Source of the DNA: Streptomyces lucensis JCM 4490
GTDB lineage: Bacteria; Actinomycetota; Actinomycetes; Streptomycetales; Streptomycetaceae
DNA: 64,000 nucleotides
Reading direction: 5' to 3'
NCBI RefSeq assembly: GCF_014650035.1
Contig: NZ_BMUE01000014.1
Coordinates: forward strand, 1-64,000
In this document: positions 1 to 9,400 of the stretch, piece by piece
Numbering within the stretch: position 1 is the stretch's first letter
How the letters are laid out: the number at the start of each line of letters is the position of its first letter
Notes under the pieces: generated by a model
Databases searched by the model: none
The model's input: the letters and a program-made list of their open reading frames with translations, nothing else
What the model was told of the DNA's origin: nothing
Made by a program: the position numbers and the translations under genes

Positions 1-3000
1 CCCCGAACAACTCCACACCGTCCTCCAACCCAAAATCGACGCAGCCTGGCACCTCCACAAACAAACCCAGCACCACGACCTCGCCGCATTCGTCCTCTAC
101 TCCTCCGCAGCCGGCACCCTCGGCAACCCCGGACAAGCCAACTACGCCGCCGCCAACACCTTCCTCGACGCCCTCGCCCACCACCGCCACACCCAAGGCC
201 TCCCCGCCACCAGCCTCGCCTGGGGACCCTGGGCCGACACCAGCACCATCACCGCCACCCTCGACACCACCAACCGCGCCCGCATCACCCGCAGCGGCAT
301 GGTCCCGCTGGAGAGCGGTGAGGGATGTGCGCACCTCGACGCCGGGTGGGCCGGTGTCGAGGCGGTGGTGGTCGCGGCGCGGATCGACACCGCGGCGCTT
401 CGTGGCATGGCTGAGGCGCAGGCGTTGCCGCCGATGGCGCGTGGCCTGCTGCGTGCGGCGCCGAGGCGGGCGCGGTCCGGTGCGGCGGGCGGTACTTCGC
501 AGTTGCGGGCGAGGCTCGCCGGGCGGGACGAGGCGGAGCAGCGCCGGGTGCTGCTCGATCTGGTGCTCGGGCATGTCGGTGTCGTACTCGGGCACGGTGA
601 CGCCGGTTCGCTCGATCCCGAACTGCCGTTCCAGAGTCTGGGCTTCGACTCGCTGACCGCGGTCGAGCTGCGCAACCGGCTGAATGTGGCGACGGGTCTG
701 CGACTGCCGGCGACGTTGATCTTCGACCATCCGACGGCGTCCGCCCTGGTCTCGCACCTGCACGAGCAGGTGGCGGTGACGGAGCCGGATTCCGGGCAGG
801 TGTCGCGGAGGCCGGGGGCGGAGGCCGGCAGCGGGGTGGCGGACGAGCCGATCGCGATCGTGGGAATGGCGTGCCGGTATCCCGGTGGTGTGCGTTCCGC
901 CGACGATCTGTGGCGGCTCGTCGCGGAGGCGCGGCACGGCATCCGCGGGCTGCCGACGGACCGCGGCTGGGATCTGGAACGGCTGGTCGACCCGGATCCC
1001 GAGCGGTCGGGGACGACGTACGTCGACAAGGGCGGATTCCTGGACGACGCTGACCTGTTCGACGCGGAGTTCTTCGGGATGAGTCCGCGGGAGGCGCTGG
1101 CCACGGATCCGCAGCAGCGGCTGCTGCTGGAGACCGCGTGGGAGACACTGGAGCAGGCCGGCCTGGCGCCCGCGCGGTTGCGGGGCAGCCGCACCGGGGT
1201 GTTCGTGGGCATGGCGTCCCAGCACTACGCGGTGGGGGCGGAACAGTCGTCGGGTGGGCTGGACGGTTATCTGCTGACGGGCACGACCACGAGTGTGGCC
1301 TCGGGCCGGGTGGCGTACACGCTGGGGTTCGAGGGTCCGGCGATCACGGTGGACACGGCGTGCTCCTCGTCGCTGGTGGCGCTGCATCTCGCGGCGCGCG
1401 CACTGCGCGACGGCGAGTGCGACCTGGCGCTGGCCGGGGGCGTCGCGGTGATGGCGCAGCCGGGCATCTTCATCGAGTTCAGCCGGCAGCGCGGGCTGGC
1501 GCCCGACGGGTTGTGCAAGCCGTTCGCGGCCTGTGCGGACGGGACCGGCTGGGGTGAGGGGGTCGGTCTGCTGCTGGTGGAGCGGCTGTCCGACGCGCGG
1601 CGCAACGGGCATCAGGTCCTGGCCGTGCTGCGGGGCAGCGCCGTCAACCAGGACGGTGCGAGCAACGGGCTGACGGCGCCGAACGGGCCGTCGCAGCAGC
1701 GGGTGATCCGCGCCGCGCTCGCCGACGCCCGGCTCACCGCGGACCAGGTGGACGCCGTGGAGGCGCACGGCACCGGGACGACGCTCGGTGATCCGATCGA
1801 GGCGCAGGCCGTGCTCGCCACGTACGGCCGGGACCGGGATCCGGAGCGGCCTGTGTGGCTGGGCTCGGTCAAGTCGAACATCGGCCACACGCAGGCCGCC
1901 GCCGGTGTCGCCGGTGTGATCAAGATGGTGGAGGCGATGCGGCACGGTGTGCTGCCGCGGACGCTCCATGTGGACGAGCCGACGCCGCACGTCGACTGGG
2001 GCGCCGGGGAGGTGGAGCTGCTCGCGGAGCAGCGGGCCTGGCCCGAGACCGGGCGGCCCCGGCGTGCCGCGGTGTCGTCCTTCGGTATCAGCGGCACCAA
2101 CGCCCACGTCATTCTCGAGCAGGCTCCGGGCGGGGAGGGCGAAGCGATCCCCGAAGAGCGGGAGTCGCCGGGTGCGGGTGGCGGCGTCCTGGCGCTGCCG
2201 GTGTCGGGGGCCGGGGAGCGGGCCCTGCGTGCGCAGGCGCTGCGGCTGCGGGAACATGTGGAGGCGCGGCCGCGGCTCGCGCCCGCCGAGGTGGCGCACG
2301 CGCTGGTGACGACCCGGTCGGTGTTCGCGCACCGGGCCGTGGTGGTCGGCCGGGACCGTGCGGAGCTGCTGGACGGGCTGGCGGCGCTCGCCGCGGGTGA
2401 GGCTCGTGCGGGCCTGGTGCAGGGCGTGGCCCCACCCTCGCCGGGCAAGACGGTGTTCGTCTTCCCCGGGCAGGGCTCGCAGTGGACGGGCATGGCGCTG
2501 GACCTGCTGGCCGGTTCCGAGGTGTTCGGGCGGCGGCTGCGGGAGTGCGCCGACGCGGTGGGCCGGTACGTGGACTGGGACGTGGTGGAGGTGCTGCGGG
2601 GGGCGCCGGGCGCGCCGGATCCGGAGCGGGTCGACGTGGTGCAGCCGGTGCTGTTCGCGGTGATGGTGTCGCTGGCCGAGCTGTGGCGGTCCGCGGGTGT
2701 CGAGCCGGACGCGGTGATCGGGCACTCGCAGGGTGAGATCGCCGCGGCCCATGTGGCGGGCGCGCTGTCGCTCGACGACGCGGCGCGCGTGGTGACGCTG
2801 CGCAGCAGGGCCCTGCTGGCGCTCGCCGGGACGGGGGCGATGGCCGCGGTGCCGTTGCCCGCCGCCGACGTGGAGCGGGAGCTGGAGCGGTGGGGTGGCC
2901 GGGTGGGTGTCGCGACGGTCAACGGGCCGGCGGCGACGGTGGTCGCGGGTGATCCGGACGCGGTGCACGCGCTGGTCGACGCGTTGCGGGAGCGGGGTGT

Positions 3001-6000
3001 GCGGGCGCGTACCGTCCCGGTGGACTACGCCTCGCACTCGCCGCACGTCGAGGCGTTGCGGGCGGAGTTGCTGGACGTACTCGCCCCGATCGAGCCGCGC
3101 GTGTCGCGGGTGCCGTTCTATTCGACCGTCACGGGTGACCTGCTGGACACCACCGCGCTCGACGCGGAGTACTGGTACCGGAACCTGCGGCGGACGGTGC
3201 GGTTCGGGGAGACGGTCCAGGCGCTGCTGGGCAGTGGTCACCGGCTGTTCGTGGAGGCGAGTCCGCACCCGATCCTGACGGTGGGCGTGCAGCAGGGGGT
3301 GGACGAGGCGGGGGTCGCGGCGAGCGTGGTCGGCAGCCTGCGCCGGGAGCAGGACGGGCCGCGGGAGTTCCTCGCGGCGCTGGCCGCCGCGCATGTGCAC
3401 GGCGCCCCGGTGGAGTGGTCGCGGGTGCTGCCCGCGGTGTCGGGGCGGCGGGTGCCGGTGCCGACGTACGCCTTCCAGCGCGAGCGGTACTGGCTGGAGC
3501 CCTCACCGGCCGCCGGCGACGTGGCGGCCGCGGGGCTGGTGGAGGGCGGGCACGCACTGCTGGGCGCGGCCGTCGAGCTGGCCGGTGACGACGGCTGGGT
3601 GCTGACCGGGCGGGTGTCTTCGCGGACGCATCCGTGGCTGGCCGATCACGCGGTGCTCGGTACGGTGCTGCTGCCCGGCACGGCCCTGGCGGATCTGGTG
3701 CTGCACGCCGGCCGGCACGCGGGCTGCGACCTGGTGGAGGATCTGACGCTGCTGGCGCCGCTGGTCCTCGGCGAGCAGGACGGGGTGCGGCTCCAGGTGG
3801 TGGTCGGGGCCGCCGACGAGGCCGGCCGGCGCCCGGTGGCCGTGCACTCGCGGTCCGGGTCCGCCGGTCGGCACGACGGGTGGACGCGGCACGCCACGGG
3901 CGTCCTGGGCGCTCCGGGGGCTTCCGTCCCGGGGTCGGGGCAACTGCGTGTGTGGCCGCCGGCGGGTGCGGAGCCGGTGCCGGTCGGCGAGGTGTACGAC
4001 CGGTTCGCCGCCGTCGGGCTCGACTACGGTCCGGCGTTCCAGGGGCTGCGGGCCGCGTGGCGGCGGGGTGCCGAGGTCTTCGCCGAGGTGGATCTGCCCG
4101 CCGACGTGGACATCGAGGGGTTCGCGGTCCATCCGGCGCTGCTGGACGGTGCGTTGCACGCGATGCTGTTCGGCGCCGGTGAGGACGTGGCGCCGGAGGT
4201 GCGGCTGCCGTTCTCCTGGTCGGGTCTGTCGCTGCACGCGGTCGCGGCGCGGGCGCTACGGGTGCGTCTGGCACCCGCGGGCCCCGGGAGCCCCGAGGGC
4301 GCCGTGTCGGTGGAGGCGGCCGACGAGGCGGGCGAACCGGTCGTCTCCGTCGCGTCGCTGGGGTTGCGTCCGGTGACCGGCGAGCAGCTGGCGGCGCTGC
4401 GGACCGCGGCGCCCGGGGGTTCGCTGTTCCGGGTGGAGTGGCTGCCGCGGCCGCTGGGCGGTGCGGAGACCACCGGGTGGGTGGCGCTCGACGACGGCAC
4501 GGGCGTGAGCAGGGACTGCGGGTACGCCTCCGTCACGCACGAGGGGATGGCCGCGCTGTGTGAGGCCCTGGACGCGGGCGGGGACGTCCCGCCGCTGGTG
4601 GTGGCGCCGTCCTGGCCGGACGGCACGGTCGGTCCGGCGGAGGCGGCGCACGCGGCGGCCGAGTACTACCTGCGGCTCGCGCAGGACTGGCTGGCCGACG
4701 AGCGGCTGGCCGGGAGCCGGCTGGTGGTTCTCACGCACGGCGCGATCGCCGTACCCGACGGCGAGGACACCGCGGCGCTGGCGGCGTCCGCGGTGTGGGG
4801 GCTCGTACGCAGTCTGCAGGCGGAGCATCCGGGGCAGTTCGGGCTTCTCGACATCGACGACGACGAGGCGTCGCAGGCCGTGCTGGGCCGGGCGATGGCT
4901 CTCGGTGAACCCCAGGGTGCGCTGCGCCGCGGGGAGTTGCTGGTGCCGTCGGTGAGCCGGGGGGCGCGGGGGCCCGGGGAGGCGGGGTCCGCGCCGGTGT
5001 TCGCGGCCGGCGGGACGGTGCTGATCACCGGCGGCACGGGCACGCTGGGCGCGGTCGTGGCCCGGCATCTGGCCGTCGAGCACGGCGTGCGGCATCTGCT
5101 GCTGCTCAGCAGGCGCGGTGAAGGCGCGGAAGGAGCACGGGAACTGCGGGCGGAACTCGCCGGGGCGGGGGCCGAGGTGACGTTCGCCGCCTGTGACGCG
5201 GCGGACCGGGAGCAGCTGGCCGAGGTGCTCGGCGCGATCCCCGCGGACCGGCCGCTGACCGGTGTGGTGCACGCGGCCGGCGTCATCGGCGACGCGACGA
5301 TCGCCTCGCTGACCCCGCGGCTGCTGCACTCGGTGCTGCGTCCGAAGGCGGACGCGGCCTGGAACCTGCACGAGCTGACCCGGGAGCTGGATCTGGCCGC
5401 GTTCGTGCTGTTCTCGTCCACCACGGGCGTCCTGGGCAGCCCGGGCCAGGGCAACTACGCGGCCGCCAACGCCTTCCTGGACGCGCTGGCCGAGCACCGG
5501 CACGCGCTGGGCCTGCCCGCGACGGGCCTCGGGTGGGGTCTGTGGGCGGAGGCCAGCGGCATGACCGGGCACCTGGACGAGGCGGACCTGGGCCGGATGG
5601 CGCGCGGCGGTCTCGTGCCGCTGGCGACCGGTGAGGCGCTCGCCCTGTTCGACGCGGCGCTGGGCGCGAGCGGGGAGTATCCGGTGCTGCTGCCCGTCCG
5701 CCTCGATGTGCGGGGGTTGCGGGAGCGGGCGGCGGCGGGGCTGCTGCCGCCGGTGCTGCGCGGTCTCGTCCGGGCGCCGGCCCGGCGGGTCGACGCGTCG
5801 GGGCCGTCGCTGGCGCAGCGGCTCGCCGGGCTGGACGAGCAGGAGCAGTACCGCCTGGTGCTGGAGACGGTCCTCGGTCATGTCGCCGCGGTGCTCGGGC
5901 ACGCCTCGCCCCGGCAGATCGACGCCGGGCGCCCCTTCCAGGAGCTGGGCTTCGACTCGCTGACCGCGGTCGAGTTGCGCAACCGGCTGGGGCTGGTCGC

Positions 6001-6322
6001 CGGGGTACGGCTGCCCGCCACGGTGGTTTTCGACCACCCGACCGCCGGTGCGCTGGCCGGTCATGTGCGCGAGCTGCTCGCCCCCGCCGAGGAGGGCTCC
6101 GTCCAGCGGCTGCTGGCGGAACTGGACCGGCTGGAGGAGGCCCTGGCGGCCCGGCCGGCGCAGGACGGCGACGGCGACGGTGACGCGGTCGTCGCGCAGC
6201 GGCTGCGCGCCCTGGCGGCGAAGTACGGCGCGAGCCCCGGGGCCGACGCGGTCACCGAGCGGTTCGAGGAGGCGTCCGCGGAGGAGGTCCTGGACTTCAT
6301 CGACCGAGAGCTGCGGCGCTGA
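1..6322 (+). CDS. Modular type I polyketide synthase, 3' part (KR-ACP / KS-AT-DH-KR-ACP-docking)
   Basis: The open frame runs in from the left edge, so the gene is 5'-truncated. It begins inside a KR domain (catalytic Tyr codon 143-145 in GQANYAAAN), then an ACP (LGFDSL, Ser codon 650-652). A full module follows: KS from about 845 (Cys codon 1361-1363 in VDTACSSS, then HGTGT and SNIGHT); AT (GHSQGE Ser codon 2726-2728; YASH at 3026-3037, the methylmalonyl-CoA signature); DH (HxxxGxxxxP with His codon 3647-3649 and an intact second acid motif); and KR with TGGTGTLG, Ser and Tyr present and a B-type-like IGD. There is no ER. A second ACP (Ser codon 5957-5959) and a helical C-terminal docking region (about 6085-6322) end the protein. 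The module should add a methylmalonyl unit and leave a C=C. Codon use changes sharply near position 297. Confidence 0.97.
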   Translation, partial: PEQLHTVLQPKIDAAWHLHKQTQHHDLAAFVLYSSAAGTLGNPGQANYAAANTFLDALAHHRHTQGLPATSLAWGPWADTSTITATLDTTNRARITRSGMVPLESGEGCAHLDAGWAGVEAVVVAARIDTAALRGMAEAQALPPMARGLLRAAPRRARSGAAGGTSQLRARLAGRDEAEQRRVLLDLVLGHVGVVLGHGDAGSLDPELPFQSLGFDSLTAVELRNRLNVATGLRLPATLIFDHPTASALVSHLHEQVAVTEPDSGQVSRRPGAEAGSGVADEPIAIVGMACRYPGGVRSADDLWRLVAEARHGIRGLPTDRGWDLERLVDPDPERSGTTYVDKGGFLDDADLFDAEFFGMSPREALATDPQQRLLLETAWETLEQAGLAPARLRGSRTGVFVGMASQHYAVGAEQSSGGLDGYLLTGTTTSVASGRVAYTLGFEGPAITVDTACSSSLVALHLAARALRDGECDLALAGGVAVMAQPGIFIEFSRQRGLAPDGLCKPFAACADGTGWGEGVGLLLVERLSDARRNGHQVLAVLRGSAVNQDGASNGLTAPNGPSQQRVIRAALADARLTADQVDAVEAHGTGTTLGDPIEAQAVLATYGRDRDPERPVWLGSVKSNIGHTQAAAGVAGVIKMVEAMRHGVLPRTLHVDEPTPHVDWGAGEVELLAEQRAWPETGRPRRAAVSSFGISGTNAHVILEQAPGGEGEAIPEERESPGAGGGVLALPVSGAGERALRAQALRLREHVEARPRLAPAEVAHALVTTRSVFAHRAVVVGRDRAELLDGLAALAAGEARAGLVQGVAPPSPGKTVFVFPGQGSQWTGMALDLLAGSEVFGRRLRECADAVGRYVDWDVVEVLRGAPGAPDPERVDVVQPVLFAVMVSLAELWRSAGVEPDAVIGHSQGEIAAAHVAGALSLDDAARVVTLRSRALLALAGTGAMAAVPLPAADVERELERWGGRVGVATVNGPAATVVAGDPDAVHALVDALRERGVRARTVPVDYASHSPHVEALRAELLDVLAPIEPRVSRVPFYSTVTGDLLDTTALDAEYWYRNLRRTVRFGETVQALLGSGHRLFVEASPHPILTVGVQQGVDEAGVAASVVGSLRREQDGPREFLAALAAAHVHGAPVEWSRVLPAVSGRRVPVPTYAFQRERYWLEPSPAAGDVAAAGLVEGGHALLGAAVELAGDDGWVLTGRVSSRTHPWLADHAVLGTVLLPGTALADLVLHAGRHAGCDLVEDLTLLAPLVLGEQDGVRLQVVVGAADEAGRRPVAVHSRSGSAGRHDGWTRHATGVLGAPGASVPGSGQLRVWPPAGAEPVPVGEVYDRFAAVGLDYGPAFQGLRAAWRRGAEVFAEVDLPADVDIEGFAVHPALLDGALHAMLFGAGEDVAPEVRLPFSWSGLSLHAVAARALRVRLAPAGPGSPEGAVSVEAADEAGEPVVSVASLGLRPVTGEQLAALRTAAPGGSLFRVEWLPRPLGGAETTGWVALDDGTGVSRDCGYASVTHEGMAALCEALDAGGDVPPLVVAPSWPDGTVGPAEAAHAAAEYYLRLAQDWLADERLAGSRLVVLTHGAIAVPDGEDTAALAASAVWGLVRSLQAEHPGQFGLLDIDDDEASQAVLGRAMALGEPQGALRRGELLVPSVSRGARGPGEAGSAPVFAAGGTVLITGGTGTLGAVVARHLAVEHGVRHLLLLSRRGEGAEGARELRAELAGAGAEVTFAACDAADREQLAEVLGAIPADRPLTGVVHAAGVIGDATIASLTPRLLHSVLRPKADAAWNLHELTRELDLAAFVLFSSTTGVLGSPGQGNYAAANAFLDALAEHRHALGLPATGLGWGLWAEASGMTGHLDEADLGRMARGGLVPLATGEALALFDAALGASGEYPVLLPVRLDVRGLRERAAAGLLPPVLRGLVRAPARRVDASGPSLAQRLAGLDEQEQYRLVLETVLGHVAAVLGHASPRQIDAGRPFQELGFDSLTAVELRNRLGLVAGVRLPATVVFDHPTAGALAGHVRELLAPAEEGSVQRLLAELDRLEEALAARPAQDGDGDGDAVVAQRLRALAAKYGASPGADAVTERFEEASAEEVLDFIDRELRR

Positions 6323-6402
6323 GCGGCGCCCGCGGCGGCAGACGGCGGTTCCCCGGGCAGCGGGGCGCAAGAGCTGATGACCGAGTTAGGGCTGATGCAG
6401 GC

Positions 6403-9400
6403 ATGACGGACCAACAGAAACTGGTCGACTACCTGAAATGGGTCACCGCCGACCTCCACCGGACGCGGCTCCGTCTGGAGGAGCTGGAGTCCGGTGTGCG
6501 GGAACCCATCGCGATCGTGGGCATGAGCTGCCGCTACCCCGGCGGCGTGCGCAGCCCCGGCGACCTGTGGCGGCTGCTGGCCGAGGGCACCGACGCGGTG
6601 TCCTCCTTCCCCTCGGACCGTGGCTGGGACACCGCGCGGCTGTACCACCCCGACCCCGGGCACCCGGGCACCTCGTATGCGCGCGAGGGCGGATTCCTGT
6701 ACGACGCCGCCGAGTTCGACGCCGATTTTTTCGGGATCAGCCCGCGTGAGGCGATGGCCGTCGATCCGCAGCAGCGGCTGCTGCTGGAGGCGTCCTGGGA
6801 GGTGCTGGAGGGGGCGCGGATCGATCCGGGCACGCTGCGCGGCAGCCGCACCGGTGTGTTCACGGGCGTGATGTACGGCGACTACGGGGCCCGGCTGATG
6901 GGCAGCGACGCCCAGGAGTACGAGGGCCTGGTCGGCAACGGCAGCGCGGGCAGCGTCGCCTCGGGCCGGGTGTCGTACACCTTCGGGTTCGAGGGGCCCG
7001 CCGTGACGGTGGACACCGCCTGTTCGTCGTCCCTGGTGGCGCTGCACCTGGCGTGCCAGGCGCTGGAGCGCGGCGAGTGCTCCCTGGCGCTGGCCGGGGG
7101 CGTGACGGTGATGGCCACGCCCATGCTGTTCGTGGAGTTCAGCCGGCAGCGCGCGATGGCCCCGGACGGGCGCTGCAAGTCGTTCGCGGCCTCCGCGGAC
7201 GGTGCGGGCTGGGCCGAGGGGGTGGGCATGCTCGCCCTGGAACGGCTGTCGGACGCCCGGCGCAACGGACGTACCGTGCTGGCGGTGGTGCGTGGCAGCG
7301 CGGTCAACCAGGACGGCGCGAGCAACGGTCTGACGGCGCCCAACGGGCCCGCGCAGCAGCGGCTCATCCAGCAGGCCCTGGCCCGGGCGGGTCTGTCGGC
7401 CGCCGACGTCGACGTGGTGGAGGGACACGGCACCGGTACCACCCTCGGTGATCCGATCGAGGCGCAGGCGCTGCTGGCGACGTACGGGAGGAACCGGCCC
7501 GGGGGACGGCCGCTGTGGCTGGGCTCGGTGAAGTCCAACATCGGGCACACGCAGGCGGCCGCCGGAGTGGCGGGCGTCATCAAGATGGTCGAGGCCATGG
7601 GGCACGAGGAGCTGCCGCGGACCCTGCACGTGGACGCGCCGTCGCCGCACGTGGACTGGGAGGCGGGCGGTGTCCGGCTGCTGACCGAGCCGGTCGCGTG
7701 GCCGCGCGGCGATCGTCCCCGGCGGGCCGGGGTGTCCTCGTTCGGGATCGGCGGCACCAACGCGCACGTGATCCTGGAGGAGGCGCCCCGCGCGGAGGAG
7801 CGGGGGGAGCCGGAGGGCCGGGAGGGGCCCGTGCCCGCGCGGCGCGGGGGTGCCGTCCCCTGGATCCTGTCCGCGAGGAGCGCCGCCGCCCTGCGGGCCC
7901 AGGCCGGCCGGTTGCGGGCCTTCGTCGCCGGTGCGCCCGGCCTCTGCGTCACGGAGGTGGGGCGCTCCCTGGCCACCACCCGCGCCCTGCTCGACCACCG
8001 CGCGGTCGTGGTCGCCGAGGACCGTGAGGAGTTCGTGCGGCGTCTGGGCTTCCTCGCCGAGGGCGAACCCGCCGGCAACGTCGTCGAGGGCGTGGCCGCG
8101 GCGGGCGGCATCGGGTTCCTGTTCTCCGGGCAGGGCTCGCAGCGCCTCGGCATGGGGCGTCAGCTGCACCAGGCGTTCCCGGTGTTCGCCGACGCCCTCG
8201 ACGAGGTGTGCCAGCGCCTGGAGCCGCTGCTGGGGCGGTCGTTGAAGCAGGTGATGTGGGCGGCCCGGGGAAGCGCGGAGGCCACGCTGCTGGACCAGAC
8301 GGCGCACACCCAGGCCGCGTTGTTCGCGGTGGAGGTGGCGCTGTTCCGGCTGCTTCACCACTACGGGCTGCGGCCCGATGTGGTGATGGGTCACTCCGTC
8401 GGCGAGGTGGCGGCGGCGCACGTCGCCGGGGTGCTGTCGCTGACCGACGCGTGCACGCTGGTGGCGGCCCGCGGCCGGCTGATGCAGGAACTGCCCCCGG
8501 GCGGGGCCATGGTCGCGGTGGAGGCGGAGGAGGGCGAGGTCGCCGAGGCGCTCGACGGGCTCGGCGGCGGCGTGTCCGTCGCGGCGGTGAACGGGCCGCG
8601 GGCGGTCGTCGTCTCCGGTGACGAGGACGCTGTCCTGTCGGTGGCGGACGGGTTCTCCTCGCGGGGGCGCCGTACGAGCAGGCTGCGGGTGTCGCACGCC
8701 TTCCACTCGCCGCGCATGGACCCTGCGCTGCACGAGTTCGGGCAGGTGGCCCGGTCGCTGACCTATCACGCGCCGCGCATCCCCGTGGTGTCGAACGTGA
8801 CCGGGGACCTCGCCACCGACGGCCAGTTGTGCGACCCCGGGTACTGGGTGGCGCACGCGCGGCATGCGGTGCGGTTCGCCGACGGCGTCGCCACCTTGTA
8901 CGCCCAGGGGGTGAGCGTGTGCCTGGAGCTGGGCCCGGACTCGGTGCTCGCGCCGCTCGCCGCCGGATGCCTTGCGCCGGGCACGCCGGCTCCCGTGGCG
9001 GTGCTGAACGCGCGGCGGCCCGAACCGCAGACCCTGCTGGCCGCGCTGGGGCACGCCCATGTGCGCGGCGCGGACGTGGACTGGGCCGCCCACTACGCGG
9101 AGTACGGCACGGGCACGGTCGCCCTTCCCACGTACGCCTTCCAGCACCGGCGCCACTGGATCGACGCGGCCCCGCGCGGGGCGGGAGCGGGCTCCGGTAC
9201 GGCGCCGGAGGCACGGTTCTGGACCGCCGTGGAGCGGCAGGACCTGGACGCGCTCGGTGCGGACCTGCACATCGGTGAGGACGGGCTCGCCGCGCTCAAG
9301 ACCCTGCTGCCCGCCCTCGCGGGGTGGCGGCGCAGGCAGCGGCGCCACCTCAGGCTGGACTGGGAGCCGGTGGCCGATCCGGACGGCTCCGCCCGGGCGG

